A DNA stretch of 64,000 bases. Origin: Lanius collurio (taxonomy: Eukaryota > Chordata > Aves > Passeriformes > Laniidae). The notes beneath the pieces were generated by a model. That model had not been told where the DNA came from and made no database searches. It saw only the letters and a program-made list of their open reading frames with translations. Shown piece by piece: positions 38,509 through 51,200 of this stretch (within the stretch, counting starts at the first letter, position 1; the number at the start of each line of letters is the position of its first letter). The stretch lies in contig JACBWW010000008.1 in NCBI GenBank assembly GCA_020086605.1, positions 22,841,959-22,905,958 on the forward strand, written 5' to 3'. The position numbers and the translations under genes are program-made.

Positions 38509-39983
38509 TGTCGTGGTTTAGCCTTGGAAATTATTCTTTGCAGAGAGGTGTTTGCAGTTCCCTCTAGACCCAATCAGAACCAATCAAAACCCAGGTTTGA
38601 ATATTGGCATCTTCTTAAGCCACTTAAGAAGTTTGACATGCCTCTGTGATCCACATTTTAAGAACAGACAGAGTTTGGGAAAATGCTCTTCAACTTCCCA
38701 CCTTTGGACAGGTAACTGGGGAGAGGCCCGCACTGCCCAGTGGGGCTGTGCCGGCCCTGCTCGGCGTGGCCTGGCCTGGCCCAAGGGGACAGCCTCAGAG
38801 CCGTGCGGCCCCTTCCAGCTGGGACACCCCCAGCCCTGCCCCTTGCAGGCCCCCCTGGCAGCATAGCCAGCCCCTCTGCCACTGCAGCCCAAGCTCTGGC
38901 CGCTGCCCAGCAGAGATTGTGTAACCGAGAGAGATAGGAGACTTTCAGCTGCGGCCCGAGTGAGATTAACCTCTGGTGCCATAAGGTTTCTTCTGAGCAG
39001 ATGAACCTGCAAATATCAATCCTCTCCCAGAGGAAAGGTGAAGGAACATGAAGGAAACACCCTCAAGACACCAAAGTCAGTGAAGAAGGAAGGGCTGAAA
39101 CCCTGAGGGAGGAGAAAGAGCTAAAAGCTGAAATTCTGTTGCAAAGCCTATGGGAATGAACTGGACTATTAGAGTCCCTATTGTAACTTCATGAAGGTGT
39201 GGTGGGGAGGGAGTGATGGAGCAATTGTGAGCAAGAGTATTTGTTTTGAAATAAGGAAAATGTTTGAGTAGCAAATGCATTTTCCTCCATTTCCTTGGCA
39301 CCAGAGTGCAGGACTCAGTTTGCCTTCACCTGGAAGGGTGTGCAAGACACCTGGAATTTACTGCCCAGGGGTGGGGGGCACAGTCCCATCCTCTGATATG
39401 GACTGATCCAGACCTCAGTAGAAAGGAACAGAGAGGGATGAACGTGAAGACGACCTCTGTTCCTAGAAATGAAGATGCTCGTCCAGATAAATAAAGAGAA
39501 CTTTTCCTTCTAACGGTCATGGTACCCCATGAACTCAAATATTGAAACCCTCACAAGCAGCTGTGGGAAAAGCTGTAATTTGAGGGACAGGAATTTTCAC
39601 ATGCAAGCAGGGAACCACCCGGGTGGCAAACTTGCTGTGATCCTCCATCCACGAGAGAGTTCTTATGGGAATATCTTCACAGCATGAGCAAGAGAGACTC
39701 AGAGACTCCTCTCCCTTGTGAACTGAAAAAGATTACTATAGAAGTGGTAAACTGACTGAAAATCTCAAGGGTTGTTTTTTACATTGTCAGAGTGAGAAGG
39801 GGAAAGGTGGGGAAGGAGAAATGTTTCTAAAGGTTTAGTCTGATTCTGACTTTTGTCTCTTCTAGGCCTGTTAATAAACTTCCTTATATACTTTTAAATT
39901 TGTGCCTGCTTTGCTTTCTCCTAATTCTTATTTCAGAGAGGTAAAATAAGAAAGTAATGGATAATTTGAACTAAACCACTACA
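38509..39983 (+). mobile_element. Solo LTR of an endogenous retrovirus (about 1.47 kb)
   Basis: It begins TGTCGTGGTTTAG and ends CTAAACCACTACA, a 13-bp terminal inverted repeat with one mismatch and with TG...CA ends. A perfect 5-bp duplication CCAGC flanks it; 5 bp is typical of ERVL-type and some other integrases. The GC-rich block around 38720-38900 and an AATAAA in GTTAATAAACTTCC near 39871-39884, about 100 bases from the 3' end, fit U3 and R/U5, so the element reads on the plus strand. A second AATAAA lies near 39490. No gag, pol or primer site is present. Open frames inside it (up to 142 codons) show no known domain and look like compositional by-products. It formed by recombination between the LTRs of a full-length provirus. 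The subfamily is not named because I cannot search. Confidence 0.85.
39870..39884 (+). promoter_or_regulatory. LTR polyadenylation signal region
   Basis: TTAATAAAC contains AATAAA about 100 bases before the LTR end, the usual place in a retroviral LTR. Confidence 0.55.
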
Positions 39984-40035
39984 CCAGCCTAAACATCTCT
40001 GGAGGCAACTTGCCCAGTGATACTGCCTAAAAATT
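39984..40035 (-). mobile_element. CR1 3'-end fragment, right part
   Basis: It continues the CR1 text interrupted at 38508 (CCAGCCTAAACATCTCTGG and onward). Similarity fades after about 40035, where this truncated copy ends. Confidence 0.75.
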
Positions 40036-40039
40036 AATG

Positions 40040-43000
40040 AGCAAGTACCTAAATATAAAGATAGTCATCTGTGCCAAAGTCTTCTTTTAAAAACTCTGGT
40101 CTGACTCTTTAATCACTTAACAGCACTCTGACCATGTGCTCCTGCACACAAGTAATGGTGAAGGCCACTCTGAGCGTCAGTCAGGGAAATGGATGGTTCA
40201 GCAATCCCAACAGCAAACCAAATAAACAGAAAAGGCACAGGCAACCCTCTCCAGAAGCAGGAGAAAATCCAGTGAAGTCCATGGGGTTGTTGACTTTAGC
40301 AGATAGACTGCTATGACTCTGCAGATGGCTCTTAAACTCTCCTGCCCAATGAAGCTCTGACAAAGCCTAAACTTGGATCCAAACTTCAGTGCAGAGCAGT
40401 ATAAAGGAAAGAAAGGAAGGAAAAAGCTTTCTTACAACACATTGTTTCATATGGCCTTTTTAAACACGAAGTACTGGCCACTATTGAAGTTTTGCTAGTT
40501 TGAGTTTTGCTCTGATCCACTGCAACAATTCTTGTGTCAGACTGCAATCAAGAGGAAAAATCTGGTTTAGTGAGGCCACAGCTTTTGGCCTTCTGACTTT
40601 AAACAGGAGTACAGAGCAACTATACTGTTTTTATTAACTTCAGCAATAAGCTGGCCTTCTGGGTCCAATCTAAAGCTGCTATGAAAAGAATTAATTATTT
40701 TACCAAGCTCTCAGTTTTGAGGAATGAAGATTACATAATTCCAGCCTGGCCTCCTTAATTAATTTAATACGGGAATGTTACTTGCCCACAGTCTGTCTTC
40801 CATTGTCCAGTAATGTTACACAAACTAGAAAGTAATCATCAAAAATAAAAGCTTATGTTTATTATCTAATTACCAAGAAAAACAGTGAAGTTTGGACTTT
40901 TCCTATGTTAAGCTACATTGGCCCTCAAAAGTAAATCTAGATATTTATTTAGTCTAGTGAGTTGTTTGGTACTTCCCTTTGCTGGTGCCAGAAGGTAGAA
41001 GACAGGAGGGCACTGTTCTCCCCATATGCAGAACCTGGCAGCTGCTATCCTCCAGGCTGACAGAAGGAATCCAGGTCCAGGATTCCAGCTGGTCCAGGGA
41101 AAACCTCCTGCTGGCATGACACAAGGACGCTGGCATGACTTGGTCAGCAGGACACAGCCACTCTTCCACACTGAACAGTAGGCACATGGATAGGCACATC
41201 CAGCACACTTGTACAGAAGTCACCAGGCTGCTCAAACGCACACAGCGCTCCCGAGCTGCACTGAGACATACCTGTAATGCCTGCCCAGCTGGTGGATCCC
41301 TCCCACTCACAACAGGATTTACACCAGGCCCCTCAGTCCAGTAGCACCCCCTTGAGACTCAAGGAATTGCTTTGTGCAAATGGGAGGCAGGATTAAACTT
41401 AGGCATAAAGCTAAGCAAGGACTGTGGTGCAGGTCGGATCTTTTGCCTAGGAGACACCTTTTTCCTGCTACATGAGTGTTTGCATGGAGTTCTCTGTCAC
41501 AATCTGCTCAAGAGCTGCTTGAAGGAATGCTCCGGCACCACCGACCCACCCACCAGGCAGAAACAACAGCGCGGCCTCGAGCAAACATTCCTTCTTCCAA
41601 ACAAGGTTATCGTGAAAATACAGACATTTCTGAGCAGCTTATTTTCTCGATTTGCAGATTTTTCAGTAAGAAAACATTTCTGATCCTACACAGTACACAT
41701 TCCAAAAAATTTGAGGAGGGAAAAGAAGTATGGAAATAATGGCATAAAAACTTTTATGTTACTAAGCCTCCAAAGCAAATTTAAAACACATGTATTTTTT
41801 TTTTTAAGTAATTTTTTTTCTACAAATTGGACCATATTCAAGTCATTGCTTAATTTTTGCCAAACCAGCCAAATACAGAGCTTTGATGAATGTGCAGGTG
41901 ATGTCATTTCAAAAAGTCCAGGGACATTTAAAGGGGGAAAACAGTTTATGATTTCACCTCTGAATGAGAACAGTCTGCTGTTTACTCAGGCTCATTGCTT
42001 GAAAACAATACTACTCTGACCTACAGAAAATGAGATAATTTTATTTATTTCAACAAAAGAACTGTTTATACCTAAACAAAGCTGTAACAATTCTTCTTTT
42101 CCTATTGAATATAAAAACTGAAAATATCCGTGTAGTAACACCCCAAAATAATCCTTCTTGGGCCATTGCAACATTGAGCTCTTTGTTGGCTTTGCAGATC
42201 ACTCATCTGTACAGAACATCCATATTTACGGTAATGTTCTCATGTGTACACAGAGAGCAGAATGTCAAAATGGAGATGGGATCATCAGATCAAAGAGCAG
42301 AGTTTTGTCCTTAGGAAAATGAAAAAGTTATAAACAAGACAAGAATTTGCCTTTCTTTCTGTTACCTAAATGATCATCAGATCCAACTTTTCTCTTTTTG
42401 GTCAATATAAGGAAGAAAATGTGCAAAATAAGCTAAGCCTTCTCTGTGTTCCTAACTGTCCATAACTTGTATAAACAATGACATGACTCTGCCACTGTTT
42501 TCTGCACAGAGTAGGCAGAACCTACTGTGGGTATTAGGGAGGATCACCCAGCCACACCATGCCTAACCTCCAGGCATGACACTTTCCAGGTGAACAGCAG
42601 GAGAGTAGTTTGCTCTGCCACAGCCTTCTGATGCATTCCCTACATCAGCCACCATCTATTTTTGAAGAAGTCTAAAGTTATGAGAAAGTTGGTGCCATTT
42701 AATGAAAATACTGTCTCCAGAAATTGACTCCTGATCATTTCTCCAAAACTGAGCAATTTTTCCTGCCCACACATACAAGCACAACATATTTCCTTTCACT
42801 GAACTCATATACCTCTAGAGTTAATGATCTCTTTATTTTAATATTTAATATTGAAACAGACTCTTTCTGTTTCACCATGAGGTGTTGGAGCTTGTCTTTT
42901 TTCCCCATTCCTAATGTACCTCCACTCTTGTCCTCACAGCAGTTACACCTTTGTGGATGATCTGCCTCATGCCCCTCACAAATCCTGTCAAGGCGACCAT

Positions 43001-45160
43001 AAATAGCCTGCCTGCTGCTCCTAAGACTATTCTTGGAAGTGCATGATATCTTGGGGAGCATGGAATATTCTTTGCACCTTTTTTATCTTCTTAACTACCT
43101 CTGTTTAAGCAAAATTAAGTTCAAGTGTAACCCCCATATGTTTCTCTGTACAAGGAATGTATACATTTACTTCTTTCTGCCCATAATGTCACATTTGCCA
43201 CTTACCTGAGAACAATAACGCCAGGAACACATCCCAGGTCAGCAAAACCTGGCCTGTGAGATTACTTTCAACCTATTTTTATCTTTATATTCCTTAATGT
43301 AATTGTGTAAGAAGGTAAGGAAGAAAAACAGAACAACACCCTTACTCCAGCCTGAGCTGAGAAAATACTGTAACCTGAGAGTGCTGGAATTTAACAGTTT
43401 TGTGTGGACTCAAGAACATACCAGACACTTGAGAAAGCAGATACTGAGAGAGTACTTTAAGAATACTCTCCCACCAGCTTTTCAGGGATAATTTCTTTAA
43501 AGAGAAAATTGGAATCCTAGATAACATGACTGGAAAAGAGCTTGCTCAATCTATTGCTATAGGAGCATCACCCCTACCTAAGTTGTATTTAAACCAAGAA
43601 GGATGTGGAGGATTCTGTAAGCTCATGGAAAATATTAGCTCTGATATACTTCTGTCTGAGGCTTTTATCCAGGATCTCACCAGCTGATGAACCCAAAATG
43701 TGTATATCTGAGCTTTAAGAGCCCAGAATTTGCTTGGTCTAACACTCTTTGACTACCCTGTTCTCCTGTATCTGTAGTTTACCTATCAATTCACTCAGGC
43801 ATTCCCTGATAAAAGGTCTAAAGACTGTAAGTATCTCATTTTCATTTTGAATGGAAGGAAGATAATGAGGAAGCTGGTATTGAGGAGGTGGAAAAAGATT
43901 GGGTTTTTTTTTTGGTTTTGGTACAAGGGAGACAATGACCACCTGCATAGCTCTAAGTTTGCAATTATGCATCTAGCAGTTTAGAAATTTAATTTTCATA
44001 GCACCCAGCACCAGAGCAGCTGGGATGTTGTTTAGAAAATAAACCACCCTAAAAGATTATATCAGGCAGCTGTTCTTGCCTCAAGAAACACTTGCTACCA
44101 TCTTGTCATTTTGTCAGATAAAATGACTAAGTAAAACAAATAAAGTAAATAACCAACCTTGAGCTAAACAAAGAGTCTAGCATTGCGCCCCAGCAGATTG
44201 TCAAGAAGAAAAACATATACAAGCAGAGCCACTTGGCTAAGAAAGTCATATAGACAGATTTGAAGCTTTGGTCCTGAAAAACTTACACTGTCCTTGTGGT
44301 GGGGTGAAGTAGCAAAGAGGGAACTTCAGAAAACTAGCTTGAAGAGATTATGCAGCATTGTGATTGTTACTGTAAGTTTTAGCTAAAACTTAAGACCAGT
44401 GCTACAGCAACTTACCTCACTTGTAAACAAAAACGACTTTGCCTCATATGCGTGAGAAACAAGAGCTGTAACAACACAGAGCACAGCAGATAAAATGGCT
44501 GCAGTGAAATTGCTGTTTAAAAAAACCAATAGTTTAGCACATAGGGAGGCACTGAAAATAAGAGGCTCCAGTGCAGTCAGAGTCTTGAAGTTACACTGTG
44601 GAGAATTCAGGAGGCTTGACTGTGTAATTTATATAACTTTACCATTACCATTAATTTCATTGAATGATCTTCAAACAAATAAAGATTTCAAAATGGGTTT
44701 GTATATGCTTCCTATGTGTTTGCATGGGTAAACCCATCACACATTGGTAAATTCTTTTTCCAAGGATGCTTCTACAGAAAAAGTTTTACTCATAAAATTC
44801 TTGCAATAAAGAGAAGAAAAAAAAAAAAAAAAAGAATGAGTCTGAGTGAATTTTGCATCTGTAAGTCAGATAAATATTTATAAGCAATGTTCACCCAGCT
44901 CTGTCCCGTCACATCCCCATTTCAGCAAAAGGCTTCCATGCTCTCCCAGCGTCAACAAGCCCTTTTCGCAGTTCTCAAAGTGCTTTTCCTGTTTATTTTA
45001 CACAGAGCTTCTGTCTCAGACCAAATATACCATTCTCAGTTTTATTCTCTTGGACAGTACCATTTCCTAGATCTTGTTTACATCCTAGACTTTGATGGAA
45101 GATTCTACTGCTCTCCTTCAGAAGAATCTCTGCAGACATTTGACATTTCTGACTAGATTT
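40040..45160. other. AT-rich stretch without recognisable genes
   Basis: No gene or dispersed repeat recognised. A 17-base A run lies near 44818-44834. Several open frames of 60-118 codons show no motif or codon signal that I can trust. Confidence 0.5.
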
Positions 45161-45164
45161 TAAA

Positions 45165-45260
45165 AGAATCACAGAACCATTTAGGTTGGAAAACCTTTAG
45201 ATTGAACTCTTTCAGATAATTGAGTCCAGCTGTAAAAATAACCCAGTGTTAAGTCCTGTG
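45165..45260 (-). mobile_element. Short CR1 3'-end fragment
   Basis: AGAATCACAGAACCATTTAG followed by GGTTGGAAAACC and GAGTCCAGCTGTAAAAATAA matches the minus-strand beginning of a CR1 3' UTR. The copy is very short; the sequence beyond about 45260 is not recognised. Confidence 0.65.
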
Positions 45261-45269
45261 CCCTCCAAA

Positions 45270-48200
45270 ATTTGCTGGAGCCAAATGGCTGTGAACTTGA
45301 TGACAGGTCCTGTAACTCTGGAGACTGGGCAAATAGCTTGGGTGAAGCCATCATCCTGTGTCCAAGGCTGGAGAAACATGTCCAGAATCATCCCCACCCA
45401 CTCTGCTCTGCCAGAGAGAAGTACAGTGCATGACTCAGGCACAGAAAGTTTGCTCCCTCAAATTCTGCTCTTTGGAGTAAATAGGTAACCTCAAACCTTC
45501 TTTTAACCTTTCCATAGCTCCACTGCCTGTTGTACCATCATCCTTGAGCGGGGACTGTCATCCAGAGCTGATGAACCCATTAAATAAGTAATCCCTGCTT
45601 GAAAACTGGTCTCGATAAAAGGTAACAATGCAACTTTAACCAAAATAGGTAGAATTCACACATAAACATGGGATTAAATTACACTTTTCCAGATCATTTG
45701 ATCAAATTCAAAATACAAATCTTCTCTAAAAACAGGTGGACAAACTTTAAAAGATATTTTAATGTAAATGATGGAGAAGTTTAGGGTAACATCTGAGCTC
45801 TGTTGTGCCAGTCTGGCTACAAAGAGATGCTGTAGAATGTGCTTAAAAGTAAAGTCCTGACAAAGACAGAAAAACCTAGTACATACAGTGATAGCTGTTG
45901 TGGGACAAAGATAAAAGGGATCCCTACCTCTGCACAATTGCTATGTTGCAACATTCATCAGACTCTGAACCCAATCAATCTCTAGCCAAGAAAAAATGCT
46001 TTCCTGATTTGTTACTTTTGTTGTATTTATCTTCTCTACTTCATTTAAAATTCCTGCTTTTAGAAACAAACTTGTAAATGTTTACAAAATGAATCATACT
46101 AAACAGCAAAGGAGATTAGAGAAATGCTTTGGTACTAAAACAATGCATTTCACACAGCCTGATTGTATAATTCAATTTTATAGTAGAGGAGAGATATGTA
46201 AATACAAATGGTGAAATGTACCCAGTTTTATGAGGTCATATTTCAAATATATAGTTGAATTCTAAATTAAGTTCTAGTTGCTATGTTTACTGTGGGAAAA
46301 CTAAATTTCATAAATATATTATCACCTGGAGATATTCGGTGATTTCGGAAGAACCATGTTAAAACGTGCTTAAATCAAAATGTCTCAGTGTGAAGAAAAA
46401 GCATACATTTGGCTTTTCTGTAGTCTTTTTACAGAGATTTCTTTTGTTTTATCATTCATAACACCTGCCTCTTTTCACATAAACACATGTAAAACTTGTG
46501 TTAACTACTTAAAAAAACCCAGTACTTCTTCTTGTTTCTTAATGGTTTATCAATAATATAGTAATAACGAAAAACATAAGAAACAAGGCAGCACTACATT
46601 TGTAGATAATTAGTCTGTGGTTTATTTCTGTGTAAACTGCATTTCCAATTTATTGAAAAGCAATGTGGTTTATAAACAAAAATTACTCACATTGTATTCC
46701 ATCATAAAAAGACTATCGTAACTCTAGAACAAAGGCACGCACACAAATTTTCTCACTAAAAACACATAGATATTGAACATATACAATTTCCAGGGAAAAT
46801 TGAAAGATAAGTGGAAAACAGGAAGTTTCTTCTGTGAAAATTTCCTTCTTCTTCTTCTTTAGAACAGCTAAAGAGAATAAATATTTTACATTGAAAAAAT
46901 GCAATGTTCCTTGTGCTAAATCACATCAGATGTTATCACAGATCAATCAGGAGCACAATAAAAGTACAGAGAAGACTAATGAAATTGTACTTTGTAGAAC
47001 ATCCAGCTTAATGTAACAGGAATTGCAAACAGTTCCCCACCCACAGAAATAGCAAAAACAGGGGAATGGGCACAGGATGCCTCCCTGCAGAGAAGAACCA
47101 ACAGCTGCTGAACAAGGAACAGAAGACAAGGTGTACAGAAAAACTGAGATGAAACCTCTCAAGTCCAGTACAACAACCAATCTAGACTGTAGGTCCCAAC
47201 TTTTCCCAGAAATCAAGTCTACTTACTTCTTTGTTTGTACTTCTTGAACAAAAATGATCCCTGACTTACCTTATTCATCCTAAAAATTATTTATTTCCTA
47301 GAGTTATGAAGATGTCTTGGTTGACCAATTTCAAATCAAGAAAACTGTGAAGGTAAATACAATATGTTCAGATTGATTTGAAAGCTTCCAAGCCTGTGCT
47401 ACAAGCTGAGGTACAATATTGTCCTGACACTGTTGCTGTTGCTGTTGCTGTTGTTTTTAATATTATGGACCTGGAAGAAGTGATACTTCATTGCCATTCA
47501 CGAGTTCCAATTCAATGCCATCAGCAGCTATAGTGATCATGTAAGCAAAGCTCAAAATGAAATAAAAATTAAATTCCAAATAAATGTTAATTCCAAGGAA
47601 GGCAGTCACAGAAAATAGTATTGAACTGGACATTAGAGTAGTAGTGTTAACTTAAGGACAGACTCAAATTTTCTTTCTTGCCTTCAGGCCATCTTGGCAG
47701 AATGGGAACACTACATTTCAGGCATTGCAGTACATTCTGACAGATTTTTACTAAAAATTACTTCCTTGTCTGAAACCAAATTCTACCTGAACAAGTGCTA
47801 AAATCCCACCTCTCTGTGGATGTTTCTAACACAAATCAAGGATACTTGGCTCAGACCACAGTTTTCTGTAAAGCCTGACGGTGAAGAGTGCTACTCTTTG
47901 GAGAAGTGTAGGCTTTGACCCCTAAAGAAGGGACAAACTTTCTGGAAGAATCTAGCTGTCCCTGAAGACTGAGAGGGAAGTTGTGGTAACAAGGTTCCAG
48001 GCTTAGTCACATCCCCATGTTATGAAAGTCTACATCTTTATCCTCAGCTGCAATATGGGAGTAGTCACATATTTATTGTATTTCCTTAGATTCTTGTGAG
48101 AGAATTAGTTTAGGTCACTTTTCAGAACACTCAGTATTTATTAAGTCTGCTCCCACCAGCAGGTATTAATTACTATTTTATTTTGTAAATAATTTGTAGA

Positions 48201-51200
48201 GCTCTCTTTCAGCTGCACTTAAGGTTTTCCAAAGAAAGGAGCCTGTTAGTAGCTTCAGAAATGTCTCACTAAGCCTCCAGTTATTTGCATCCGTCAAGTT
48301 CTCCAAGTTGGAAATGGAAGAGTTGCGTTAAATATCCCTATTAACTTTCCAACATGTGACTCAAACCAATTCTTCTGTCTTTGATTAACTAGAAGTACAT
48401 CTGCAAAGTTGAGTTTACAATACACCACATAATCTCAAATGCAGATCTTCTTCTGCCATCTGGACCATACGTGTTAGTGTCAACAACAGCAATAAACAAT
48501 ACAAGACACAGCTCACATAAACATTTCAGAAATCGTAAGCTTAATCATTGTTCAGAAGTTAGACCAAGCTATGACTAACCTCTTCAGCAGTACAAGCCCT
48601 CGGCTTACTGACTTTGAAATACAGCCAGAAGAAAGCATATCCAAAACCTGAACCTAGAGATAAAAGGGAAATCATGTGGCATAACAATGATGCGAATAGC
48701 TATAAACAACTTTTAAAGTTGGTCAACTATGAAACTGAAGTTGTGTTGAATTGCGAGCCTTGCTGAGTGGCAATCTCCGCTAGCACTGCAAGCACTGCTG
48801 CTCTTGCAGGATAAGATTATTTTTTAATTCATTTCATTATCTGCTTCTCTTCCAGTCCATTGAAGTCTGCTGGACTCTCTGCACTGCTGCCCCTCTAACC
48901 TTTGGCTTTCCAAAAGGATTCTGGCAACAGCATCTGTGGGTAAAATTGATTCAAAAGTCGAACTTGGGGGAAAAAAGATCTGAAGCAATAATCAGTGGAA
49001 AATATTTCTGAAATCAGAGCCTAGAAAATGTCTGTAAACCTGGTCTGTACAAACAAATGTGAGGTGTTCACACACAAGTGCCCATGTGACTGATGACACA
49101 TAGGTCAGAGCCAGAGTACAAAGCTCCTGGGGCCAGGGACATTCTCAGTGCTTTTCTGCTTTGCCACCTCCCTCCATTCTATGATTTCCAACAATGAAAA
49201 ACTGAATGCATTTAAAAGGAAAGAACCACAGCATTTTCTCCAGTCTGACAGCAGTCTAGACATGCCCTCCAACTATATTTAGGTTTTTGGTCAAAGACAG
49301 AAAGTAAGAGCATGTTTCAGCATTTCAGATAATAAACTGAACTAATGAAAGTGGATTTCTCTTTATTTGCATACACAGACATTAGGTGAGAGATAGATAA
49401 ATTGTAATATTTCAGGTCCAGCATATATGAGAGTGAAAAGATTATTGTATGATATTTTAGACAAAGTCCATGCCAAGAAGATATTTCTTTAACCTCATTC
49501 CTCAGTCAAAGGTGTGACAGCAAAGATCTGCACCCTATTAACACCATATATGACACTGCATGTACTTGAAAAAATCATCTACCTGTAATAGCTGCTAGTG
49601 TTTGAAAAGATGGGAATAAAACAGCTCATACAAAAGACAGAAAGAAAACCTATCTTTTTAGACTACTGGATATTAGTAAACTTTCCTGTTTCCTCCTTTG
49701 GAAGTTACATAAAAGTCATTGACTCAAGCTAGGAATTATTGCTAGTGAAGAAAATTCTGCCTGGTTTTCCTTAAGAAAGTAGCAAGTATGAATTTTATAA
49801 CTCCCAGAAGAATATATCTTTGTAATCTGTGGTCTGAATCCTAAAATTCTGGCCTATACAACCTTGTTAGTATAAACAAGGAGAGAGAGCCATTAATTAT
49901 CATCTGACCTCAAACCAGTAAGTGTCAAACTGCCCTCCAAAGTACTTTAGATAGCCCGCTATTTTACATCAATATCCAGATATTGATACATAGGCACAGT
50001 TTCCACAGCTATTTTGTTAATTCACTGTTTTGAGAGAGACTAAATAGAAAAGCCAAAAAAACAAGAGCTAAATCAGTTGTCGTACATTGACATAGATTTC
50101 AGTAACCGTGGTGTGAACAGCTAACAGAAACCCACTGTGCTTGGGTAGTATATTTAAGACATTGCTGCTACAGTCTGTTCTGCCCAATACTCTTGTTGTG
50201 CCTCTGTCTAAACCTCCAGGTAAACTCAGGGTTAAAAAAGATTTATTAGCATAGGGAGTTAAGTAGTAATCTATATAAACTGGAAGAAGCTACAAAGTGC
50301 TTATAGAGGCTGAAGTCAGAAAAGGACATTGCAGGGCTTCATACAGTCCAAGATAAGTGACACAGCATAACTGCAGCTGAATTCCTAGGTAGTTCTAGTT
50401 ATAGAGCAACTGCTTAAAACAGGAAAGATACTGAAAACACTGGAAGTTTGTTAACTTAATTGATACGGCACTGCCAGTATCAAAACACTGGTGCTTGTGT
50501 GTGTTTGCTGAAAAGGGAAAAAAGTGATGGTCCTTTCTGTTTCTTCCTCATGCAGAGTCCACAGCAACTCCTGTTTTATGGATTTCCAAAACATCAACTA
50601 GTTACTGTTGTTAATGCAGAAGTTTCCAAAAGCAAAAGATCTTGAGATATTTTAATACCTTCTCTGACAAGAAACCCAAGGAAGCTGGAATGCCCGAATG
50701 CAGTAGAAAGCCTTTGACCACATCTACTGCAAAGCACAGGCATGAAAGTGAGAGATACCAACCAAGAAAAAAAACCCAACCATTCAACTTCGTTGACTGC
50801 CTTTCCTATGTGATGTGATTGATTCATTAAGAACTCATCTATCAGCTTTTTTCCCTGACTAAAATGCAGAGATTTCAACTGATCTTGAAACAGTTGCATC
50901 ATTTTAATTCAACAGAGACATTTTCTTGGGTATATATATCTAGGATTAAGTGTCCTTTTCTCTCTTCACCAAAAATTGCAAGTCTCCGGAATCTGGATGT
51001 CTGAGAGAATCAGATGGTTATGATAAAGGTAAGAAATTAAAAAAATTTCTTCAAATCTGCTGTCTATTTTGAGTTTAAAGCCAAGAATCAATAACCTGTG
51101 AAGTCAACCATAAAAAACAATCATCACTAATCAACACAAAATCATTGTCTGCATGTTTTCTTGAAGTAAGATGGCTCATCACAACTATTTTTATCATGAG

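Noticed and set aside
38584..39012. 142-codon minus-strand open frame
   Set aside because: It lies inside the GC-rich part of the solo LTR, with overlapping frames open on both strands and no known motif.
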